From: Chrysaora quinquecirrha
Taxonomy: Eukaryota > Cnidaria > Scyphozoa > Semaeostomeae > Pelagiidae
Length of the DNA stretch: 64,000 bases
Assembly: GCA_014526335.1 (NCBI GenBank)
Contig: JACTAT010000056.1
Coordinates: 718,968 to 782,967 of the forward strand
Direction of reading: 5' to 3'
Below the pieces are notes generated by a model. The model was not told the origin of the DNA and searched no databases. It worked only from the letters and a program-made list of their open reading frames with translations. The translations under genes and the position numbers were made by a program. Shown here in pieces: positions 13,102-23,800 of this stretch. Positions within the stretch are counted from its first letter, which is position 1, and each line of letters starts with the position of its first letter.

Positions 13102-16082
13102 TCAATTATCATCTTCAAAATGAATACCACTCTGCCTTTTACTGTGCTTCCTCGACTTAGTATGCTTCATTTTGCGTGATAAAAAGCGACGGTGCCTGCG
13201 CAGTGTCTTTTTGTGATGTCTGCGCTTCCCCGCAGAGGCCGATCGCTTCTTTTTCAATGTGCCCCAATTACCAAATCGCATTGGTCTTTGGGGTATATAG
13301 CTTTTCTTATTGATTGTTTTTACGATACTTCGTTTGTCCCAAAGTTCTGGAGGAATCTCTTTGTTATTCATCATTGCTGTATTTATTTTGTTGTAATTGT
13401 TTGCCATTGGACCTCTCGTATTCGTTGGGTATCGTTTGGCCATCAAAAAATTAACCTTGTTGTAGAAATTATTTATTTTTGGCTTTTGCTGAAGCTGTGG
13501 CTTGACGGGATTATTTCTCACGCGGAACTGAGGCTTGTTCACGTAGTATTTCTGAAGGAGGCTGGAATATTTACAGGCTTCTGCACCGGAGGCTTCTTGA
13601 GATTGAATTTTACATTAGGCTGTCTTGCAGCAAGAGGACTGGGGTAAATTTCGGCCTATAAGGTGCATCCCGCATTTGCAATTCGTTTCTTCTGTTGTAG
13701 AAATTGTAAATTTTATGCCATAAGTTTCCTGGCGCTGGCCTAGCTAGCGCTTGTTTCTTATTTGCTTGTGCCAGCATTGGAAACGATTTTCGAACATCAT
13801 CCGTTTTCACCACGTACTTGACAAGGGCTGGGCCTAGCTTTGGTCTGTACCATGGAGGCAACCTTGCAAATGCACTTCGCGGTACATAGACTATATTTCC
13901 TCTCGTTGTTCCTGTCCTCGCCCCCTTCGCAGCCCATTTCGCGCGAGCCATTAGATCTGGTCGAAGTACTTTCGCGCGAATCAGAGCGCGGTCTGTCTGC
14001 GGCACATTCACAAGTGCGGGTGATTGGATTTTGATTCGCTTTACTTGTTTTTGACGTAGTAACTGCTGTCGACGTTGGGCTTGTTGTTGTTGTTGTTTCT
14101 GTCTCTGTATTTGTTGTCGTCTGCTAGTGAGATAGGAGCCACCGTTTAGAAGGTTACTCAGGAAACCGGGAGTACGCATGGCCTTATTTTTGATGGCAGC
14201 AACAGCCTTAGAACCAGGTTGTCCTCGAATGCTTATGACATATCTGCTTGGACCTCGAGCGTTGTTTTGTGCTGAAAAGGGCGTTCGCTCTTGTGCTTTT
14301 TGGCCATATGGCAACTGCCTTTCAAGCTCATTGGTCAATTTGCGTTTGTAGGTTTCAAATATCCTGTTCATTGCTGCTTGCGTGGGCTGCGCAGTCGGAT
14401 ATCGACGCTGCAAATAATTGGGTAGATTTTGCCAATTGGTCACAGCCATCCTCACCTTTCCAGTTTCGAATGTTGGAGGTTTCTTCCCCTGAAGGAAGTT
14501 TGAAAACATTTGAAAGTATGTTGGTTTTGTGACGTCATATCTTTGGGACACTTTCGATTGTGTTGGGACGTTGTTTCGGACAACAGGTATTCTTCTTGAC
14601 TGCATTTGCACTCTTAGTACTTGCTGACGTGGGCCGAATTTCTGTTGCGGTGGGGGTTGAATTCTGACAAAGGGCGGGCGTTGTGGTATCATTTGTTTTG
14701 GAGGAGCGGCTCTCACCGGATTGTTGTTTTTAGGCGCGAATGGATTGATTACACGAGGAATTTTGTCTCCTCTGAGGAATCCTGGTGCGAACCTTGCATT
14801 TGGTAGAAACGAGTTCAGATTTATCGGATAATGATGGTTACTGTATCTGTTAACGATTCTCCTAATTGCATATGGTCGACCTTCGATGAAAATCACCGAT
14901 GTGCCAAGCTGGTTATTTTGTGTGTTCATCTCTGCCTGATATGCCCCTGTGATCGGTGTGGCTGGCACGGCTATAGAAGCGGATGGGGGTGTAAAACTAG
15001 TTTGTGATGTCGATGTTTGAGCCTGAAATGGTGTGTTGTCTCTACTGTTGTATTCAAGCGAAGTTGAAGCCTCTGCTCTTTGTGGCATTTCGGGTGCCGC
15101 TCTAATCATTTGTTGCTGCGGAGCAACAGCGTACTGCGGTGGAGCGGGTTGGTGAGTGACTATTGGTGTGAATATTGAAGGCTGTTGTGGTTTCAATCGG
15201 TTCCATAAATTATTATTAAACCAGAAATTACCGTTTTGAACTTGCGGTGCAGGCTGCGGCCTTGTTTCTGCTCTTTCGACGTTCGGGAGCACTTGCTGCA
15301 ATTCTGGTGTCGGCGGGTAGACCTGAATCTGCGGTTGTTGAATCTGCGGTTGTTGAATCTGCGGCTGTTGCACCTGCTGGAATGTCTGAACTGGTTGACT
15401 CATCGATGGTGTCGTCATTGGATATGCATACTGGAAACTTGCTCCGGTCTGCCAGGGATCCGCGTTCGGTTGTGAACCACCATCTGGAGCTAGGAGAAAT
15501 ATATACAGCTTAAACTTTCACCTACTTGCAGCACCGCTAAATATCGCGATAATACCAAAATTTAGTTCCAGAGCTCCAATCCAAGGCCAAGAGTCTCTAT
15601 TGGAGATCTAAATAAAAAGCCAGGGGGCGCAAACTCTATCTAACCCCAGCATTGACTTTGGCCCTTGACCGGTCCCTAGACCGTTCCCTACCCCAAAAAT
15701 ATCAAACTTGGTCAGACCAAAATAGCAAAAAAGATTAACCCTTGGCTAGACTAGAAGTTCGAAAAAGCATACCCTTGGGTGCGGCACGTCCCAATAACGC
15801 GAAAAGTGAACCTAACCTAACCTCACCTGACGTTACCCAACTAAACCTGACTTTTTTCGTCGTTAAAGAGTGGCTTCCAAACTGTGTTGTCTTAATGTTC
15901 GAGACTAATGTATCCCATGTGTGAATAGTAAACTAAAGAGCAACAAGCTTTCTCGTCGTTTCATGTCAAATTTGCCGTTAAATATTTTTATCTATTTTTT
16001 AAATGAAATGAGAAAAAATTATCATTACCTCTTGCAGTGCCTGGCTGAGACTGCGCTTGCTGCAGATACCTGATAACTGCAT
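13102..16082 (-). CDS. Gln/Pro-rich, strongly basic repeat protein, two 3' exons
   Basis: I do not recognise the family. Exon 16082-16029 (acceptor TTACAG, donor GAG|GTAATG) encodes a segment starting DAVIRYLQQAQ. It joins in phase 1 to exon 15489-13102 (acceptor TTTCTCCTAG) and the frame continues as APDGGSQPNADPW. About 813 residues are visible after correction. The N-terminal part is Gln/Pro-rich with QPQIQ repeats. The middle is Arg/Gln-rich and strongly basic, and the tail is Lys/Arg/His-rich before an acidic end (HFEDDN). Two frame breaks, near 13646-13651 and at 13549-13551, are each repaired by one extra base in a short A/T run; between them the open frame reads VKFNLKKPPVQKPV. A first exon with a start codon is missing. 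The acceptor phase matches that of the neighbouring Gln-rich gene at 8286, which suggests tandem relatives. An extracellular structural or matrix role is possible but unproven. Confidence 0.68.
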
Positions 16083-16536
16083 CTGTAAGGTAAAGAAAAC
16101 TTGAAAATTGAAGCATGCATCTTGCAAATGAATAATTTCAAGTATTGAGTGAATTTGGGACGCTATGTTGCACCCTGCTTTTAACAACGTTTAGTGATAA
16201 CAACATGTACAGATCAGATTGCCAGATTGTAAAAATCATAGCGCCGTAATACGGACAGCGCCCACGGGCTACGAAACATCATAATCTTTCTTAAGACTCC
16301 TTATCTTTTATATTGTTCTTATAACATCACACATCACTACAGTCGAAGGGCAATTCACTCCTTTGAATCTCGTACACCCTTAGCTTGAATCTCTATTGTT
16401 TCCATACGACTCTTGTAAGAATCCTTTTGTTTCAATGGGAATCTCGTACGCTTTTTCGAGGAGTGAAATGCCCCTCGGCTACATTCAAGCAATTAGAAGA
16501 AATCTGTAATGAGCTCTGTTTGGGGAGGGGGATCTT

Positions 16537-16660
16537 AGACTTATTACCTGAGTCGTAGTTATCGCTATTGAATTGAATGGCTGGACGCTCAACAGAGCCT
16601 CACTGAAGCGAACAACAACAACATCAATTCAATTCAATTTGAGCGAAAGTTAGGGACTTG
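16537..16660 (-). mobile_element. Short dispersed repeat, family D, copy 1
   Basis: About 120 bp containing AGACTTATTACC, ATCGCTATTGAATTGAAT and an AACAACAACAACATCAATTC segment. The same elements occur in reverse orientation at 20480-20593 and 60546-60656. No coding capacity. Confidence 0.55.
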
Positions 16661-17235
16661 GGACAAGTCTAGGGGGATCTGCTGATTTGATTCATCTGTA
16701 ATGGAAAGATTAGAGGCTCTGGTGGGGTTGGGCGTTCCTTCCTTGCTCCTCCATTAAAAATACCTTTCATTCTTGACCTATTCCTTCGTTCCTATGGATT
16801 TGTAAGCTTCCTGCTCCAGGTTTCTCCGACTCCATCATTTCTCATGGTGCTCCCATCTCTTCCTTTTTGTGTTCGAAGAATTTCGAACACATTGGTGTGG
16901 GGTGGCGTGTCACTAACTAACTAACTCACTCACACACTAACCAACGCTTGAACAATGGAAAACGTGTAACAATAGTATAAGCATCTCAATAATGCCATTA
17001 GGGCCATTGTCTCGGCCATTTATGCGCAATTTGCGGTTAGTTGTTCACAATTCGGCCTGCAAGCACTTTTGTCAATCTGGGGTCATGTGACAATTGACTC
17101 ATCCTTGTTTACTAAATGGAACTGGAAAATTGCCACCTTGCTTTGGTAAATGACATTTCAGGCATTCTCAACATTTATCAAAGAGTTTTGCCAAAGAGCG
17201 GCAATTTCAAAACAGTTTTCAAAACAAATCGTCAT

Positions 17236-17835
17236 TATTATTATCCTCACGATGAAAATCATCATAATAATAATAATAATGATAATAATCATCATCATCA
17301 TCATCATCATGATTACCATCACCACCATTGACGGTGTGCAACATCTAAAGGAACGCTACCACCACCACAACCAACCTTACAACCATCACCTTGACCACCC
17401 TATCACCACCACCACAACCACCCCTTCAGCACCACAACCACCTCTACCACCACCACCACACCCACCATACCACCACAATCACCCCTACCAACCAGCATCA
17501 TGATCACCCCTATCACCACAACCGCAACCAGCCCTACAACCATCACGTCGACCACCCCTATCACCACCACCGGAACCACCCCTACAACCATCACCTCGAC
17601 CACCCTTATCACCACCACCACAACCACCCCTACAACCATCACCACGATCACCCCTATCACAACCACCACAACCACCCCTTCAGCACCACAACCACCTCTA
17701 CCACCACCACCATACCCACCATACAACCACAATCACCCCTACCAACCAGCATCATGATCATCTTGTTCATCAACATCATCATCATAACCACCACCATTAT
17801 CACCATAATCATTATCGTCATCGTTGTGCATACCG
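17236..17835. repeat. CAT/CAC-rich low-complexity tract
   Basis: Dense trinucleotide-type repeats (CAT, CAC, ACC) with two imperfect copies of a longer CACCCCTACAACCATCACC-type unit. It yields His/Thr/Pro-rich plus frames and Gly/Val-rich minus frames. Composition explains these frames and no splice structure supports a gene. Confidence 0.8.
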
Positions 17836-17941
17836 ATGAACATATTTCATCATTTGACCGAAATAGCTATATTCAACCAGAGTCGTTCTTCGAACATGCC
17901 CATAGGGCCCCTATGTTCTTCAGCAACTTAAATACATACTT

Positions 17942-18308
17942 AAGCCGGTTTTCCACTAGGCGAATTTGTTCGCGCGACGCAATGAATTTCGCATCGAAAG
18001 TTTGACATAGGTTTTCCACTAGGCGCTCATCTAACAATTAGAAAATCTGAATGACCTCCTTTCAGAAAATTTGGAAACGAGTTCTTTTGTCTGTTTGATT
18101 TGTTTTGGCGACTTGTGATTATTTTCTAAAGATTTGATTGGTTATCGCTTTCGATCGCTTCAAGAAAGTAGAAACTGGTCGAACTACGAAATTGATCGCG
18201 GCGAAGAGCTGCAGCGATGGATTTCGCTTGTCAAAAGTGTAATACGCACGCGTAATATCTCATCGCTTCGCGTCGCGCGAACAAATTCGCCTAGTGGAAA
18301 ACCGGCTT
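17942..18308. mobile_element. 367-bp element with perfect terminal inverted repeats of about 39 bp
   Basis: The left end starts AAGCCGGTTTTCCACTAGGC and continues through AATTTGTTCGCGCGACGC to 17980. The right end (18270-18308) is its exact reverse complement. The interior adds weaker inverted matches (TTCGCATCG/GATCGCGGCGAA). No transposase. The perfect arms suggest a young non-autonomous DNA transposon. Confidence 0.8.
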
Positions 18309-18689
18309 GCCTTGGCAATTTATTTCTTACGTTTGTACTATGAAAAGTGTCAGTCTAAGAAAGCCTCCCATTATAATAAAAAATGTTCCGCTGTTCAAGG
18401 CGTTTGTACGATAGCTTAGCTTTGATGTTGTGACTGCATGTGATCTGCGATTCAGACGCTTGAATAAATGGCAATGCTTTCAACTAAATGCTTTCTACAT
18501 CGTTGTATAGAAAATTTAGTTTGAACAACCAATGCTTTGATCTGTGCATATGCAACTGCTGAAGGTATTTGAGTGATACTTCGTACGCTGCGAAGTTGTT
18601 TATAGGCATATATTTATCCTATCAAAATCAGAGAGCGGCGTAACTAAAATATAGTAAATGCAATTGTTCACATAAAGCTCAGAACTTAC

Positions 18690-18880
18690 CATGGTGCAAA
18701 GAACTCGACAAGCATGACATCTTTATCTTTGGTATATTGATCAAAATTCTGCAAAGTTAGCTCGAAAACCTGCCCTGCAACATTCCGACTAAAAACCAGT
18801 AGCAAACTTGTAATCAAAAAAGTTTTTAAGAATGTATCCCAGATGCAGTTCATCTCAAATCTTTTCCAAAACAAACCCAA
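18690..18880 (-). CDS. Orphan first exon: signal peptide plus start of a PDI-type thioredoxin domain
   Basis: The frame has a hydrophobic leader (start most likely the Met at 18853: MNCIWDTFLKTF, then LITSLLLVF). It is followed by VFELTLQNFDQYTKDKDVML and VEFFAPW, the classic opening of a protein disulfide isomerase thioredoxin domain just before the CxxC active site. The exon ends at a consensus donor (CCATG|GTAAGT) in phase 2. PDI-family proteins form and rearrange disulfides in the ER lumen. I searched the minus strand down to 15.5 kb and found no downstream exon with CGHC or a similar motif. The rest may lie beyond a very long intron, have been lost, or this exon may now serve another gene. 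The next minus-strand exon (16082) does not fit in phase with its best acceptor. Confidence 0.6.
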
Positions 18881-20479
18881 GAAAGTAAATTCAACCCATA
18901 AGTATCATCCGTGCATATTATTTAGCACACCGTAAGGTCAGCTACTCTCCAAGATACGAATTTTAAGCAACCAGCTACGTTCGTTCGCATTCAGCTGAAG
19001 CAGGCTGTAGAAATTCCTTTGGTCTTCGATAAGCAGTAACCAAATTATTGGAGCAAATCAGTAACGGTAAGCTCCTGCCAAAATTCACTGGTTATCAATC
19101 GGTTAGAACAGCGTGTTTGCTAATTTAATCATTCAGAAGCATGACCACCCGTTAACCATTGACTACGCGTTTGTTCCTTGGTTAACTCTATTCAAGTTCT
19201 GCCAAATTCAACACTAAATCTATTAGTCAGAGCTTTAAGTCTGAAAATCATCTCCCTTGATTTTTATTAAGATTTTAAGGCTACTTAATTGTACAATTGT
19301 TGCGTATAAATTAAATGTGCCGGAGAATGAAAAGGTTTTAGAAAGTTCGAAAATTAACAGTGCGTATAGCGAAACGACCAAAATCATTAAACAGTTCACC
19401 TAATGCACATGACTAGCCAGGTTATCGGTGTTATGATCATTAAACTGAGTGGTAAATTGTTTTTATTTGTTTTTGTTCAGAATCTACACAAAACTTCCTT
19501 CATATGCGCTCATCTCTTTTACCCATACTTGCCAATGTGAAAAGCACGTGTTTTTCTGTTCAATAACCTCTTACAGTTTCAAAACCTAAAGCACCAGCGT
19601 GTCTAGGGTAGATGGGTAGAGTTTGAAAGGGAGGCTAGCTGGTGGGATCTAGGCACTTTCTTTGATAGATTTAACTAATTATAGTCATCAGGTCTCTGGG
19701 TTCTGCTTACTGGAAACCAATGAACAAACGCAGACACTTTACTATTGATTAGACTTTCGTTTGAGCTCCGCGTTGCGTAAAACAACAAATCCACGCGTAG
19801 CTAATTACGCTCTTGAGAAGCTCCAAATACGAATGATTTTCGCAGTACACAATTACTGCTAATCAATTATATTTAACTGTAATGAATTTCGCGCGAATTC
19901 AAGGTCTATAGTTTATACGTCGTTTCCTAATCACACAATGCAGGAGACATTAAACATCCCACTCTGCACTGTCTCAGTCGCGCGTGATTCTGAATCTATC
20001 GATGGTCGGGCAATGATCTTGTTTGAGGTAGAATCTAGGCAATACTTAGCAGCCGTACGCACGTCCGTGACTCCATGTGTAGCTACATGCGGTAGTTCAT
20101 TCGGGTGCAGAAGGTCTGGCGTGCCGTGCCAGTGTAAAATTTTAAAATCTTGGCACTTTTTACTGAATTACAGTTGATGAGTTACAGTACAAAGCTTATG
20201 AAATTAAAGAACAAATTGTTTTGAATTTAGGCATCTTTCAAATAACACGGCCTACTTCTGAAATCTTTACTTTTGAATTATACTTGTACTGTATGAAATG
20301 GCGGTTTAAAAAATAAAGCACATCTTTTCTTCATTTTTCGGTATAAGAGCATGCCGTTAGAGACGCGCGCGAACAATTCTGCTTACGCAGCGGAGATCCT
20401 GCTTAATTTCTACGTGTGGTCATAGATCTATTACACGAGTCCTAGTTTTTGTCCCTTAGGTCGCACTTCGAGATTAGGC
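18881..20479. other. No gene recognised
   Basis: Intergenic sequence between the PDI-like exon and the synaptotagmin-like gene. The only longer frame (19938-20177, plus) has no domain, no splice support and unremarkable composition. Confidence 0.5.
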
Positions 20480-20593
20480 CATTCAGCCCTAACGGACGAA
20501 TTGAATTGATGTTGTTGTTGTTTGCTTTAGTAAGTTTTAGCGCCCATCAATTCAGTTCAATAGCGATGGCCGCGATGAAGGTAATAAGTCTAA
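20480..20593 (+). mobile_element. Short dispersed repeat, family D, copy 2
   Basis: GAATTGAATTGATGTTGTTG, then ATCAATTCAGTTCAATAGCG and GGTAATAAGTCT: the reverse complement of the 16537-16660 copy with moderate divergence. Confidence 0.55.
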
Positions 20594-20837
20594 ACACTGG
20601 GTATCAGCCTTGAAAAGAGGTCAAATTTCGGAAGTTTGGTCCTAAAAGGCAAACCTGGCAATTTTGGCCTCAAATGCGTAAACTTGAGAGGATTAAAACA
20701 GACGGTAAAAACAGGAGATTCCTTCAACTCTTTCAACCTGCTTGGAAATAACTTTCTATACAACTCCGCATCTCTATTTTCCGTATTACTACTAAATGAA
20801 ATATGAACAGTATAAACAGTCAAACAGTAGATAATTT

Positions 20838-23800
20838 TTAACTTGAAAAACAAATATTATTAGGTTTCTTGTTCGTTATATCAAATACACTCTCAGAATT
20901 AAAGTCAGAAAAGCTAAGAACTTGGTTCCAATGCTCGTTACCAGCTCCCTCGGCAGCCGGACCAATATGAACGTAGCCAAGAACTGTCCTGTACATCGTT
21001 CCATGTAATCTTACTTGAAGTAATATGCCTACTTGATTGAGTTTGTTTTGGGCTAAGTCGATGTCGAATGACTGCTTGAAATTTGGCTTGCATGTTTTCT
21101 TCATGATTTCTGTTGTTCGTTTGAGAATAGAAACATTATTGAGGTATACCATCACCTTCACTGATGAATCTTTATCAAAAGAAAAGCAATATTTTAGCAA
21201 TAGCAAAGATCGCATGCTCCTAGGAGACTTGGACAATCTATTACGCATCACCGACATCCCCAAGAGCGGCAACGGCATACAGTTCTATTACATACCTTTC
21301 ACGAGACCGCAGGCCATCCCATAAATCAATTTAGCTGAAACATTCGGCTACAGACCGGCATCTCCTTTCCCCCACAATATTAGGGCTTATCAGTGCAGCC
21401 ATCATAAAGGATTTAGCGAGGACCTTGGCCAAACGTTCGACGTCAGGCACTAAGGTTTCCATGGCATTGTTGTAGCAATATAATATTTTAGAAACTTAAC
21501 CCGGCATTTAGGTTTTTTGCCATTCACTGCCAATGCATATCTCCAAGTTAAACGGGGGTTGTCCTTAGAACGTATACTTGTATTTTATAGCTAACCTAGG
21601 GTGTATTCGATTGGGATTGTAGACCTGTAGACCAATATAAAAGTGGCTTGAGCCACTCTAGCTTGATGCATGATTTTCAACCAATCAATTAACTTTCTTC
21701 AACGAGGTCTGACAGAATGAATTGTTCTCTATTTAGAACGCCCACTTGCACTGACAAAATGCCCTTAAGTCAAATGCCCAATTGCAAAAGCAACAATGAC
21801 AAGGAGCAGTTACACTTATTACCTGAGTCCGAGTCCCAAGGAGGTATCGTCAGCTCAGCTACTTCTGAGATCCTAGGGAATGGCGCTAAAAACACCATTT
21901 AACCTTCCCCATATCCTGGCCCATTCCAATCTGGCCAAAAAAGATATGGCTTGGTCCCCGGGGGGTGCTTCCATTTTTCGTTCTACTAGACGTGTCGCCC
22001 AAATGGGTAACTTTTTCAGCAACAATTACCCTACACATGAGAAGTAGAATATAAACGTTTTAGACTTGCATTGCTTTTAAAAACCTGAGGTGCGAATTGG
22101 GCAAATGTGTTTAAGTTTTCAGCGCAAATGCCTTTTCGCCACATTCAGATTTGTCTTTGCTGTAAAATTGGGTCCACAAATTTGAGATATAGGTATAAAT
22201 ACATATAAAATTGCTTTGTATTTCTATACACGGGTCCACACTAGAAACAGAATTTATCGGTAAACATGGGTGGGTTTTGAAAACCTGGGTGGCTTGTCTA
22301 GTCATTTGAACGAAGTAGTAACCTCGGGTCCCGGGGGAGGGCTTGGTCCACCTTATCTCAGTCTGGGCAAAGAAAACCTCAGAACAAGAAAATGGTGGTG
22401 TCAGTTTGGGCTAAAAATCACTTACTTGGTATTCCTTGAATTCCCATCTTCGGCAGACCAATCGCCTTCACTATTCTGACTGTAAGTACTTGACGTAAGA
22501 GCTGATATCGAACAGATACTACGAGCTGGCCTAAGCTTGAATCTTCAGACAATGATGACTGCAAAAAATTCATGCATCTATGAAAATCGTTTTCTTTGCG
22601 AGTGACATTTCTACTACAACGCGGTAAAAGACGTGTGTACATGTTTTGCTTTTGACAAGTTAATTGGTTGATGGACGTTGTCCCCATGCCCTAATTGCGT
22701 TTCCTCTAATCCGTCAACCGATCTGGGTCTGGGCCTTCGGAGCGGCCAGGATGATGATGTAGATGATGATAATATTGATGATGATGGTTGTGGTGGTAAT
22801 GATGATGATGATGATGTTGATAATGTTGATTTTGATGATGATGATGTTGATTATGATGTTGGTGGTGGTAATGATGATGAGGATGATGATGTTGATAATG
22901 ATGATGTTGATGATGACGATGTTATGTTGATGATGATGGCGGTGGTGGTGGTGATGATGATGATGATGATGATGATTACGATGATGATGATGATGATGAT
23001 GATGGTGTTGATAATGATGATGATGATGTTTATAATGATGATGATTTGAGCAAAGCAGCCAATCCAGGCCAATTAAATTTCTAGATGGCAAAGCCAATGC
23101 CAGGTTGAAGTTTGGACGGCAAAGTTTTTGCATAGTTTTCTAATAACCCTGGGTGGAGTTAAGGGTACCAGGAAAAGTCTTTTGCCGACCCTATGATTGA
23201 CTGCTTTTCCATCAAAATCGCGCCCTGCAGCAGTTACAACGACTAAGTTGGAGAAAGCTATTTGTAATGTTCTACGGACAATCAAAAAAAATATTTTACC
23301 TCAAATTCATCTTCATCCACTGGCATTTTCAGGTAATCAGTAAATGGAATGATGACGTCATGTTTGATATTCTTCAGTGATGAAATAGTTTCACCAATGA
23401 TAACAGGATCCTGTCGATGGCTACCGTACTTTAGCAACACTTGAAACCTGACGGCGCAGCCAGAAATATCCTCAACTTTACGATTCTCTAGAATGAACCT
23501 TTCATTGAATATCAGACTATTGCTTCCATGTTTGTGTTGCGTAGTCCCGATGTGTTTTTTCTTAGGAAACATTGTAATTTGGACATATAGACAGAGCTCT
23601 GACATATTGCTGAAGCTAATTATCCCATCTTTATCGCGGATTAAACAAGGTTTTCCAATGTCAAGCGAAATTTTCTCAATATCAATAACTTCACAACGAT
23701 CTAGAAACAGGTCCGGTGTGATTTCGTTGATATCCAGTACCTGTATGACTTCAAAAATAAGGTTTTGCTTTGAGCTATCGTAGAGAATCGTATATTCTAT

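Noticed and set aside
13549..13620. A 60-base intron explaining the frame change in the second Gln-rich gene
   Set aside because: Possible GT and AG borders exist, but the resulting phases do not restore the frame and the skipped DNA itself reads as typical coding sequence.
17116..18005. His/Thr/Pro-rich plus frames and a Gly/Val-rich minus frame
   Set aside because: They follow from CAT/CAC simple repeats. The longest one runs on into the inverted-repeat element at 17942.
22678..23133. Asp-rich, Met-rich and His-rich frames over the GAT array
   Set aside because: Trinucleotide repeat inside an intron of the synaptotagmin-like gene.
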